In this document: positions 1 through 5,672 of the stretch, in pieces
Numbering within the stretch: position 1 is the first letter of the stretch
How the letters are laid out: every line of letters begins with the position of its first letter
Made by a program: the position numbers and the translations under genes
The notes under the pieces: model-generated
The model's input: only the letters and a program-made list of their open reading frames with translations
Told to the model about the DNA's origin: nothing
Databases searched by the model: none
Source of the DNA: Syntrophomonadaceae bacterium
Lineage (GTDB): Bacteria; Bacillota_D; Dethiobacteria; DTU022
NCBI GenBank assembly: GCA_003564505.1
Contig: PXFD01000185.1
Location: 1 to 5,672 of the forward strand
DNA: 5,672 bases
Direction of reading: 5' to 3'

Positions 1-9
1 ATTACAGGA

Positions 10-894
10 GTGATTAAGATCAACTTAACTGAATTTGGTCTTCTGGTTAAAGCACTGAGAAGATACAGCATGGATGAATATGGAAACAGGTGGACCAGGG
101 AAACTTTAAGCGAGGCAGTTCACTTAACCCCAAATCAGTTGGGAAGATTGGAAAGAGGGGATAGAAAATACCTTGACAACCTGACCCTGGAACTTCTGGC
201 AAAAGCCTTCAAGTTAACTAACCTTGAACAAAAGGAATTCTTCATTGCCGCTTCCGGCCTAAAAGACGAGGTGTTATTCCAAAATGAAATTCCCGAACAC
301 CAGCTAAACAATCTATTATCGTTGATGGAGAGCTTACAGGTGCCTGCTTTTGCACTGGATTCTTACGGCGATATTGTTGCAACAAATACTTCAGCAGTAA
401 ATTTGTTCTGTGTAACCCAGGAACTGATTAACTATGCCTTGACTATCCCTGCAGGTTTAAATCATATCCGTTTTATGTACTCATCTGAATATGGTTTCAG
501 AAATATTGTGGGACCATGCTGGCGTGAAGCTGCTACTTTTGAGATCTACCTATTTCGCAGATCAACCCTGCGTTACAGGCACAAGGACTACTTTGATTAT
601 ATTTTCAAAGCCCTGCTTAAAGAAAAAGAGTTTGATATTGACTGGTATGCCAGCTTGAGAAAAACTTTGAGCAAGAATTTAACTTATGAAGCCTTTAATT
701 ATGATCATCCCCGTTATGGCCGGGTTTCCTATACTGCCACGGAAACCATTGTCAATACAAGAGAAGGCGATCTATACCTAATTATATATAACCCCACAGA
801 TAATAATACTATAAAAGTATTTAATACTTTAAATGGGCCTGGCAAAAACCATGCTTTCAAACTGGCCAGCTGGCCGGAAAAAATAATATTATAG
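10..894 (+). CDS. XRE-family HTH transcriptional regulator with MmyB-like ligand-binding domain
   Basis: This is a predicted cytoplasmic DNA-binding regulator of 294 aa. Residues about 6-73 form an XRE-type helix-turn-helix domain, with the recognition region near TPNQLGRLERG (40-50). Residues about 98-272 look like the PAS-like ligand-binding domain of MmyB-type regulators, marked by VPAFALDSYGDIVATN (111-126) and the later aromatic-rich segment around 190-240. The total length is usual for this family. The ligand and target genes cannot be read from the sequence; members often control a neighbouring gene, and the left neighbour lies outside the window. The start is uncertain. The GTG at base 10 overlaps the only Shine-Dalgarno-like bases (AGGAG, 6-10), so that motif cannot serve it, and the frame stays open back to base 1. 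The true start may therefore lie upstream of the window. An internal ATG at base 70 would cut into the helix-turn-helix domain and is unlikely. The family call is firm; the function is unknown. Confidence 0.85.
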   Translation: MIKINLTEFGLLVKALRRYSMDEYGNRWTRETLSEAVHLTPNQLGRLERGDRKYLDNLTLELLAKAFKLTNLEQKEFFIAASGLKDEVLFQNEIPEHQLNNLLSLMESLQVPAFALDSYGDIVATNTSAVNLFCVTQELINYALTIPAGLNHIRFMYSSEYGFRNIVGPCWREAATFEIYLFRRSTLRYRHKDYFDYIFKALLKEKEFDIDWYASLRKTLSKNLTYEAFNYDHPRYGRVSYTATETIVNTREGDLYLIIYNPTDNNTIKVFNTLNGPGKNHAFKLASWPEKIIL

Positions 895-946
895 TTCTTT
901 TTTTATAAAAACTTTTTAAACAAGGGTAACTGTTTTAAAGATTGTT

Positions 947-975
947 TTGACAACTCTTATGAAACCCAGTAAAAT
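947..975 (+). promoter_or_regulatory. Sigma-A type promoter for the Rrf2-family gene
   Basis: A perfect -35 box TTGACA (947-952) is followed by a 17-bp spacer and a -10 box TAAAAT (970-975), which matches the TATAAT consensus at five of six positions. Transcription would begin near base 982, giving an untranslated leader of about 60 nt before the Rrf2-family start codon. It lies in the 146-bp gap after the MmyB-like regulator, so the Rrf2 gene probably has its own transcript. The call rests on sequence match only. Confidence 0.75.
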
Positions 976-985
976 TAAGCTAATG

Positions 986-1025
986 ATTTATTACTATTGA
1001 AATCGATATTCTGCTGTTAATAAAT
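986..1025. repeat. 8-bp AT-rich inverted repeat in the Rrf2 leader
   Basis: ATTTATTA (986-993) and TAATAAAT (1018-1025) are perfect reverse complements, separated by 24 bp. They lie just downstream of the predicted transcription start and just upstream of the ribosome binding site. They could be operator half-sites for autoregulation, which is common in Rrf2 regulators, or a weak leader hairpin. The composition is very AT-rich, so chance is a real alternative. It does not resemble any regulator site I know with certainty. Confidence 0.3.
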
Positions 1026-1030
1026 ACTAG

Positions 1031-1035
1031 GGAGG
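1031..1035 (+). promoter_or_regulatory. Ribosome binding site that selects the ATG start of the Rrf2-family gene
   Basis: GGAGG at 1031-1035 lies 8 nt before the ATG at 1044 and 5 nt before the TTG at 1041. The 8-nt spacing is the normal one, and the ATG start gives the typical Rrf2 N-terminus MQLSTKVRYA. The ATG is therefore preferred over the adjacent in-frame TTG. Confidence 0.8.
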
Positions 1036-1043
1036 TTGCTTTG

Positions 1044-1469
1044 ATGCAGTTATCTACAAAAGTTCGTTATGCCGCCAGGGCTATGATTGAATTGGCTTTA
1101 CATTACAAGGAGGACCCGATTCAGCTTAATGATATCGCCTGCAAACAAGATATATCTGTAAAATACTTAGAGCAAATAATGGCACCTTTAAGAGCCCGGG
1201 GATTTGTTAGAACTCAGAAAGGCAGCCGCGGAGGCTACCACCTTGCCGTAAAGCCCGCAGATATTACACTTTATGATATTGTAGAAAGCATTGAAGGCTC
1301 ATTGGCCCCGGTGTCATGCGTTGATAACAATGGAGAGTGCGATAGAGCTGAAATCTGTGTTACCCGTAATGTGTGGTCCAGGATAAAAGGCGCTGTAAAA
1401 ACAGAACTGGAAAGTAAAACGCTTGCTGTTCTGGCAGCCGAGCAAGAAGAACTGTACGTTAATAATTAA
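1044..1469 (+). CDS. Rrf2-family (IscR/CymR-like) transcriptional regulator with three clustered cysteines
   Basis: This is a 141-aa cytoplasmic winged-helix regulator of normal length for the Rrf2 family. The N-terminal helix STKVRYAARAM (4-14) and the helix-turn-helix at about 28-50 lead into the wing RTQKGSRGGYHL (56-67), the most recognisable part of the family. A cluster C92-x6-C99-x5-C105 sits where IscR and NsrR bind an Fe-S cluster. The His that completes the IscR site (C-L-T-H) is Arg108 here (C-V-T-R). Position 8 is Arg as in IscR, not Asp as in NsrR. A further Cys33 lies in the helix-turn-helix. A role in sensing Fe-S status, redox state or cysteine supply is inferred from the family. 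No isc, suf or cys genes are adjacent in the window. An ATG at 1044 was chosen over the TTG at 1041 on ribosome binding site spacing. The gene has its own promoter and converges on tyrA, with 44 bp between the stop codons. Confidence 0.92.
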   Translation: MQLSTKVRYAARAMIELALHYKEDPIQLNDIACKQDISVKYLEQIMAPLRARGFVRTQKGSRGGYHLAVKPADITLYDIVESIEGSLAPVSCVDNNGECDRAEICVTRNVWSRIKGAVKTELESKTLAVLAAEQEELYVNN

Positions 1470-1513
1470 AATGAACGCAAAATAAATGATCAAAAACGAG
1501 AGCACAGTCTTTC

Positions 1514-2641
1514 CTATTTAACATGAAAGCGGTAACCATGCTGATCAAGCAGTTTTACCGCTTTTCGTCTATTTTCCTCATTTTTAAAACCTATCCTGAT
1601 ACTTCCCCCGGCTAGCTCTCTGACATGCAGTATTTCAATGGCATCAATATTTATTCCGGCGCTGCCCAAAAGTGTGGTTAGCTTACCAATTATGCCAGGT
1701 GTATCCCGGACTAAAACGATAACATCATGAATCTCAGGTAAAATACCGCGCCCCCTGTGAGGAATAGTTTTGCGATAGTCACGGGCCTGCTGTAAATATT
1801 CTGCTAAGCCTTCAGCGCTTAAAGCAGTCAGATGCTGCTCCAAATCTGTAATGCTATTTTTGTATCTTTTCAGGGCTGCCAGTAAAGCCCAGCGATTACT
1901 GATAAAAATATCACGCCAAACATCAGGATTGCCAAGAGCAATGCGGGTACTGTCTCGAAAACCTCCTGCAGCCAGGGTCCTCACCAGCTCCAGGTCATCG
2001 GTACCGGCCACGCTCTGCACCAGGGCAGCGGCTGTAAGATGAGGCAGGTGACTTACCGAAGCAACTATCCGATCATGGGCCAGAGGTTCAAGAATAAGCG
2101 GCTGAGATCTTATTTCACTAATCATAGCCGAAAGTTTTTCCGTTTCCTTAGGATCAGCCTTTGCTCCCGGGGTTAAAACATAGATCGCATTTTCCAGCAG
2201 AGCCGGATCGGCTCCGGCAATCCCGCTTTCTTCTGAACCAGCCATGGGATGACCGCCAATAAAAGTTACATTTTCAGGCAGGACTGTTTCAACTGCTTCC
2301 ATAATCCAGGCCTTGGTGCTGCCAACATCAGTGATCAATGCTTCCCCCTCAACAGCTGATGATATCTCTTTAATCAAATCAAGGGTGCTGAGAACCGGAA
2401 CAGCCAGAATAACCAGGTCAGCTTTTTTTACAGCTTCGACCGGGGTTTCAGCAATACCATCTATTGCCCCCTTCTTCAATGCATCTTCAACAGCACCGGA
2501 ATCACGATCGTATCCTACAATTTCACCTACCAGGCCTTTTTCACGCAGAGCCATGCCTAGGCTGCCGCCAATTAAGCCTGTGCCAATTAGTGCTGCACGG
2601 GCAAAGTATATCCTGGAATTATTAGATGAGCTTTCCAACAC
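1514..2641 (-). CDS. tyrA: Prephenate dehydrogenase with C-terminal ACT domain
   Basis: The enzyme oxidatively decarboxylates prephenate to 4-hydroxyphenylpyruvate, the committed step of tyrosine synthesis, in the cytoplasm. The protein is 375 aa. The Rossmann motif GTGLIGGS (20-27) is followed by an acidic residue, Asp45, at the end of the second strand, which fits NAD rather than NADP use. Catalytic-region motifs are DVGSTK (105-110), [10 protein letters not shown] (131-140), SHLPH (197-201) and STRIA (231-235). By family comparison Ser108, His131, His198 and Arg233 are the likely active-site residues. Residues about 305-375 form an ACT domain ([16 protein letters not shown], 311-326), usually linked to feedback control by an aromatic amino acid. 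There is no fused chorismate mutase. The start is a GTG supported by an AAGGGAG site 9 nt upstream. The gene overlaps the end of aroF by 20 bp, which suggests one transcript and translational coupling. Confidence 0.95.
   Translation of the reverse strand: MLESSSNNSRIYFARAALIGTGLIGGSLGMALREKGLVGEIVGYDRDSGAVEDALKKGAIDGIAETPVEAVKKADLVILAVPVLSTLDLIKEISSAVEGEALITDVGSTKAWIMEAVETVLPENVTFIGGHPMAGSEESGIAGADPALLENAIYVLTPGAKADPKETEKLSAMISEIRSQPLILEPLAHDRIVASVSHLPHLTAAALVQSVAGTDDLELVRTLAAGGFRDSTRIALGNPDVWRDIFISNRWALLAALKRYKNSITDLEQHLTALSAEGLAEYLQQARDYRKTIPHRGRGILPEIHDVIVLVRDTPGIIGKLTTLLGSAGINIDAIEILHVRELAGGSIRIGFKNEENRRKAVKLLDQHGYRFHVK
1526..1564. terminator. Candidate bidirectional terminator hairpin inside the 3' end of tyrA
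   Basis: AAAGCGGTAA (1526-1535) and TTACCGCTTT (1555-1564) form a perfect 10-bp inverted repeat with a 19-nt loop. The loop contains a second small stem, TGCT (1539-1542) with AGCA (1548-1551). The repeat lies between the convergent Rrf2 gene and tyrA, inside the last codons of tyrA. An A-tract flanks one arm and TTTT the other, as expected of a terminator that works both ways. The uninterrupted T-run beyond the stem is short in both directions, so termination is not certain. Confidence 0.4.
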
Positions 2642-3635
2642 TGAGAGCCACTCCCTTAAGGTCTTTAGTCAGATCTTGAAACTGCTCAGGCGTAAGAGAT
2701 TGCGGCCCGTCTGAAAGAGCTTCCTGGGGATTTGGATGGACCTCAATCATCAGACCATCTGCGCCGGCAGCCAGGGCTGCTTTGCTCATTGCGGGAACCA
2801 GGCCGGACAGACCGGTTCCATGGCTCGGATCAACAATAACCGGCAGGTGACTGAGCTGTTTTGCCAGCGGAACAGCACTCAAGTCTAATGTATTGCGGGT
2901 ATAAGGCTCAAAAGTCCGGATTCCTCTTTCACATAGAATTACCTCATAATTACCACCGCTTAAAATATACTCAGCAGCCATCAACCATTCTTCTATAGTA
3001 GCAGAAAGCCCTCTTTTTAAGAGAACCGGCTTTCGAATTTTGCCTAGTTCACGTAAAAGAAAATAATTCTGCATATTACGCGCTCCAACCTGGATAATAT
3101 CTGCACAGTCGGCAACTTTCTCAACAGTAAATTGATCCATCACTTCAGTTACAATAAGTAAGCCTGTTTTAGCCCTTACTTCCTTCAAAAAATCCAGCCC
3201 TTCCTTCTCCAAGCCCTGGAAACTATACGGGGAAGTGCGGGGTTTAAATGCCCCAGCCCTGAGGATCGAAGCTCCTCCGGCTTTGATTCCTTCAGCGGCC
3301 TGCATTAACTGCTCTTCGTTTTCAATAGCACAGGGCCCGGCCATTATTACCAGGTTTGGCCCTCCAATTGTAACATTCTCAATTTTTATTACCGTATCAT
3401 TGGGATGAAACTCTCGTCCAGCCAGCTTAAATGGCTTGGTGATAAATACTACTTTTTCAACTTCAGGCATCGCTTCCATGGCCTGGGCTGCTTCTTCCCG
3501 TCGCTGACCGATCACCCCGATTACCGTGCGATTTTCTCCTGTAGACAGGTGAACTCCATAACCCATCCTCTCCAGTTTATCCGTTATCTTTTTTACCTCT
3601 TCTTCTTTTGCGCCGGGATTCATAACTACTATCAT
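2622..3635 (-). CDS. aroF: 3-deoxy-7-phosphoheptulonate (DAHP) synthase with N-terminal ferredoxin-like domain
   Basis: The enzyme condenses phosphoenolpyruvate and erythrose 4-phosphate to DAHP, the entry step of the shikimate pathway. The 337-aa length matches the type I-beta form known from Thermotoga maritima. Residues 1 to about 70 form the ferredoxin-like regulatory domain, which in the Thermotoga enzyme mediates inhibition by tyrosine and phenylalanine. The TIM barrel follows, with AGPCAIE (99-105), [11 protein letters not shown] (131-141), DPSHGTG (269-275) and MIEVHPNP (296-303). The expected metal ligands are all present: Cys102, His272, Glu298 and Asp309, numbered as in the Thermotoga enzyme. 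Lys131 of the active site is also present. The ATG has an excellent AAGGAGG site (3649-3643) 7 nt upstream. The protein is encoded immediately before tyrA with a 20-bp overlap, so the pair couples the first step of the pathway to the tyrosine branch. Confidence 0.96.
   Translation of the reverse strand: MIVVMNPGAKEEEVKKITDKLERMGYGVHLSTGENRTVIGVIGQRREEAAQAMEAMPEVEKVVFITKPFKLAGREFHPNDTVIKIENVTIGGPNLVIMAGPCAIENEEQLMQAAEGIKAGGASILRAGAFKPRTSPYSFQGLEKEGLDFLKEVRAKTGLLIVTEVMDQFTVEKVADCADIIQVGARNMQNYFLLRELGKIRKPVLLKRGLSATIEEWLMAAEYILSGGNYEVILCERGIRTFEPYTRNTLDLSAVPLAKQLSHLPVIVDPSHGTGLSGLVPAMSKAALAAGADGLMIEVHPNPQEALSDGPQSLTPEQFQDLTKDLKGVALSVGKLI
2651..2657 (-). promoter_or_regulatory. Ribosome binding site within aroF that supports the GTG start of tyrA
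   Basis: On the - strand AAGGGAG (2657 down to 2651) lies 9 nt before the GTG at 2641-2639. It sits inside the last codons of aroF. It supports the GTG as the real tyrA start, since the next in-frame ATG would remove the glycine-rich NAD-binding loop. Confidence 0.7.
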
Positions 3636-3774
3636 AAAAATACCTCCTTAAAAAGCTTCTTGCCTTACATTAACAAGATTACTATGATTTCATTCCACTA
3701 CTCAGCCTATATTTTTTGATACTGTCCAGTCTGCTTAAGAAAAATATTAAGTACATAAAGTGCAGGCATGGAAA

Positions 3775-3839
3775 TGCTGACGAAGCTAAGTCGTTGCAGT
3801 TCAAGCATAAACAATCAGCGAGCACAGCTTTCATCAGCA
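3775..3839. repeat. Imperfect inverted repeat in the hydantoinase-aroF gap
   Basis: TGCTGACGAAGCT (3775-3787) can pair with AGCTTTCATCAGCA (3826-3839): 12 base pairs with one mismatch and one single-base bulge, around a 38-nt loop. It lies about 40 bp after the hydantoinase stop codon and about 140 bp before the aroF start. No T-run follows either arm, so it is not a classical intrinsic terminator. The rest of the 243-bp gap (3636-3878) contains no promoter pair, T-box core or convincing small gene that I can recognise. Confidence 0.4.
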
Positions 3840-3878
3840 GGCTGGGCAGGTACAAATTTGACATAACCGCATCAACAA

Positions 3879-5261
3879 TTAAACTTTAACAAAGGGTTTG
3901 CGTTTAACAAACCGACCGTGACCACTATCTCCACTATATTTTCCGTGATCAAAAACCATGCTTCCGCGAGAAAAAACATGGATTGGGGTTCCCTGACCGC
4001 TGAATCCTTCATATGGGTTATAATCAACATTTTGATGCTGAGTTTCAGCGCTAATAGTAAACTCTGCATCAGGGTCAAATATAACCAGGTCAGCATCACT
4101 GCCGACGGCGATAGTCCCTTTCTGCGGAAACAATCCAAAAAGCCTGGCCGGCGCTGTGCTGACAAGGTCAACAAACCGGTTAAGATTAAAATAACCTCCA
4201 TTTACACCGCCGGCATAAAGTAGCTGAACCCTCGTTTCTACGCCTGGTGCTCCGTTGGGAATTTTGCTGAAATCATTCCGCCCCATTTCTTTCTGTTCCT
4301 TAAAATTAAATGAGCAGTGATCGGAAGCTACAACCTGTAGATTCCCCGAAGCAAGACCATCCCAGAGGTATCTTTCATTACCACTTTCACGGAGAGGGGG
4401 AGACATTACGTACTTGGCTCCACCGAAGTCAGGTTCATAATAGTGCTGCAGATCAAGGAAAAGGTACTGGGGGCAGGTTTCAGCATAAATGGGAAGGCCT
4501 CTTAACCTGGCTTCTGCAACCCTGCCCAGGGCCCCGGCGTCACTTAAGTGAACTATATATGCAGGGGCACCACTTAGCTCAGCCATGGTGATAAACCTAT
4601 TAACCGCTTCTTCTTCAGCCTGGGGCGGTCGGCTCAATGCATGATAAACTGGTTCAGTCTGTCCGGCAGAAAGCATTTCTCCGGTTAATACATCAATCAC
4701 ATCACCATTCTCAGCATGAACCAGCACCAAACCGCCTGCTTCGGACGCTTTCTGTAAAACTTTAAGCAGGGTTGCGTCATCAACCTGGAAAAGATTTTTA
4801 TAAGCCATAAAAACTTTAAAGGTCGGATAGCCCTCTGTCACAAGATCTGGAATCTCAGCAATTGTTGAATCATTAAGGTCGGTTATGGCAACGTGAAAAC
4901 CGTAATCAATCGCACATTTGCCTTCTGCTTTGCGGTGCCATGTTTCTAGAGCATCCTTTAAAGAATTCCCCGGGGTTTGAATAGCATAGTCAATAATTGT
5001 TGTTGTACCTCCGGCAGCGGCAGCAGTCGTTCCTGTGGTAAAGTCATCGGCGCTCACCGTGCCGCCAAAAGGCATATCAAAGTGGGTATGGACATCAATT
5101 GCTCCCGGAAAAATATACTTCCCGTCGGCATCAACAATTTGGTCTGCTTTAGCCTCGGAGTTAGCTTCTATCGCCGCAACCCTCTCATTTTCGATCAACA
5201 GGTCTGCTTTATAAATATCGGAGGCGGTAATAATTATTCCATTCTTAATTAATGTTCTCAT
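3879..5261 (-). CDS. hydA: Dihydropyrimidinase / D-hydantoinase
   Basis: This is a cytoplasmic amidohydrolase of 460 aa, the normal family length. It hydrolytically opens dihydrouracil or dihydrothymine to the N-carbamoyl beta-amino acid, or a 5-substituted hydantoin to the N-carbamoyl amino acid. All ligands of the two-metal site are visible: His58 and His60 in DVHTHFD, Lys149 (the carbamylated lysine, in FKVFMAYK), His182 in VHAEN, His238 in IVHLSDAG and Asp314 in ASDHC. Substrate-binding counterparts Tyr154, Ser287 and Asn336 are also present, each one number below the Geobacillus/Thermus hydantoinases. Residues 1 to about 50 and 380-460 form the beta-sandwich. The ATG has an AAGGAGG site (5274-5268) 6 nt upstream. 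It follows the beta-ureidopropionase gene by 55 bp, most likely in one operon. Physiological substrate (pyrimidine or hydantoin) cannot be decided from sequence alone; the partner enzyme slightly favours reductive pyrimidine breakdown. Confidence 0.95.
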   Translation of the reverse strand: MRTLIKNGIIITASDIYKADLLIENERVAAIEANSEAKADQIVDADGKYIFPGAIDVHTHFDMPFGGTVSADDFTTGTTAAAAGGTTTIIDYAIQTPGNSLKDALETWHRKAEGKCAIDYGFHVAITDLNDSTIAEIPDLVTEGYPTFKVFMAYKNLFQVDDATLLKVLQKASEAGGLVLVHAENGDVIDVLTGEMLSAGQTEPVYHALSRPPQAEEEAVNRFITMAELSGAPAYIVHLSDAGALGRVAEARLRGLPIYAETCPQYLFLDLQHYYEPDFGGAKYVMSPPLRESGNERYLWDGLASGNLQVVASDHCSFNFKEQKEMGRNDFSKIPNGAPGVETRVQLLYAGGVNGGYFNLNRFVDLVSTAPARLFGLFPQKGTIAVGSDADLVIFDPDAEFTISAETQHQNVDYNPYEGFSGQGTPIHVFSRGSMVFDHGKYSGDSGHGRFVKRKPFVKV

Positions 5262-5316
5262 AGTCTTCCTCCTTAATGAAAATCACGTGAATAATTATGC
5301 GGATACCGGTATCACA

Positions 5317-5672
5317 TTAATATGAAGTATCGCTAATTTCGCTATAAAATTCCGGGCGCCGATCGCGGTAAAACTGCCAGGTATTCCTGACTTCCCTGAT
5401 CAAATCAAGATTCATGTCTCCAATAACAACTTCATCTTTTTCACGGCTTCCTTCGGTTATTATTTGTCCCCTGGGATCGCACAGGTAACTGCTCCCGTAA
5501 AAATGTCCCATATTCCAGGGCGCTTCTGTTCCCACCCGGTTTACGGCAGCAACAAAGTTTACGTTGGCAACTGCGTGGGCAGGCTGTTCCAGTTTCCATA
5601 AATACTCGGAAAGACCGGCTACAGTAGCAGAGGGATTAAATACAATCTCAGCTCCTTTTAAGCCTAGTATAC
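5317..5672 (-). CDS. Beta-ureidopropionase / N-carbamoyl amino acid amidohydrolase (nitrilase superfamily), C-terminal part
   Basis: Only the last 117 codons are in the window; the gene enters from the right edge and the frame is open to base 5670. The GTG at 5535 is an internal Val codon, not the start. The fragment reads through GAEIVFNPSAT (6-16 of the fragment), VNRVGTEAPWN (43-53), FYGSSYLCDPRGQII (57-71) and RNTWQFYRDRRPEFY (95-109). This pattern is characteristic of beta-ureidopropionase-type nitrilase-superfamily enzymes; the human enzyme shares the NPSAT, NRVGTE and FYGSSY segments. The reaction releases the carbamoyl group as CO2 and NH3, giving beta-alanine or a related amino acid. 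The Glu-Lys-Cys catalytic triad lies beyond the window, so activity cannot be judged. It precedes the hydantoinase by 55 bp and catalyses the step after it. An N-carbamoyl-D-amino acid hydrolase role is the main alternative. Confidence 0.9.
   Translation of the reverse strand, partial: ILGLKGAEIVFNPSATVAGLSEYLWKLEQPAHAVANVNFVAAVNRVGTEAPWNMGHFYGSSYLCDPRGQIITEGSREKDEVVIGDMNLDLIREVRNTWQFYRDRRPEFYSEISDTSY

Noticed and set aside
911..948. Possible intrinsic terminator after the MmyB-like regulator
   Set aside because: AAACA (918-922) and TGTTT (931-935) can pair, extended by a few A-T pairs after a mismatch, and ATTGTTTT follows. The stem has almost no G-C pairs and overlaps the -35 box of the next gene, so it is too weak to call.
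2313..2714. 133-codon open frame on the + strand
   Set aside because: It lies antisense across tyrA and the end of aroF, both of which are clear genes. Its protein is low-complexity Ser/Thr/Arg-rich with no family signature.
3682..3864. Open frame on the - strand that could encode a 60-aa protein between the hydantoinase and aroF
   Set aside because: There is no ribosome binding site before its ATG, the composition is Cys- and Leu-rich without a recognisable domain, and it spans the hairpin in the gap. A chance frame is more likely.
3636..3878. T-box or other amino-acid-responsive leader for aroF
   Set aside because: I looked on the - strand for the conserved T-box core (AGGGTGGNACCGCG-like) and a terminator with T-run before aroF, and found neither.
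3858..3886. TTGACA at 3858-3863 on the + strand as a promoter
   Set aside because: The hexamer at 17-bp spacing (AAACTT) is a poor -10 box, and it would only drive antisense transcription into the hydantoinase gene.
3918..4223. 101-codon + strand open frame, and similar ones at 4310-4591 and 4977-5252
   Set aside because: All are antisense shadows of the hydantoinase, which has complete catalytic motifs across the same bases.

Overview
The window looks like ordinary chromosome from a Gram-positive anaerobe of the Clostridia/Peptococcaceae type. This is inferred from the strong GGAGG ribosome binding sites, the moderate-to-low GC content, an MmyB-type regulator, an Rrf2 regulator with an Fe-S type cysteine cluster, and a DAHP synthase of the Thermotoga/Bacillus-like type with an N-terminal ferredoxin-like domain. 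No phage, transposon, CRISPR, tRNA or rRNA sequence was seen, and nothing here amounts to a new multi-gene system.

The left part (1-1469) is read on the + strand and holds two regulators. The first is an XRE-type helix-turn-helix protein with an MmyB-like ligand-binding domain, whose start lies at or beyond the window edge. The second is an Rrf2/IscR-family regulator with its own well-formed sigma-A type promoter (TTGACA, 17 bp, TAAAAT).

The middle (1514-3635) is read on the - strand and holds a two-gene aromatic amino acid unit. aroF (DAHP synthase, first step of the shikimate pathway) overlaps tyrA (prephenate dehydrogenase, tyrosine branch) by 20 bp. Each protein carries a domain associated with allosteric control: ferredoxin-like at the N-terminus of AroF, ACT at the C-terminus of TyrA. 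tyrA converges on the Rrf2 gene, and a 10-bp perfect inverted repeat lies in the last codons of tyrA.

The right part (3879-5672) is also on the - strand and encodes a hydrolytic pair. A nitrilase-superfamily beta-ureidopropionase/N-carbamoyl amino acid amidohydrolase, cut off by the window end, is followed 55 bp later by a dihydropyrimidinase/hydantoinase. Together they would open a cyclic ureide ring (dihydrouracil, dihydrothymine or a hydantoin) and then remove the carbamoyl group as CO2 and ammonia. The 243-bp gap between this pair and aroF contains an imperfect hairpin but no promoter or T-box that I could recognise. Gaps between the other genes are short, and no stretch over 300 bp lacks a gene.
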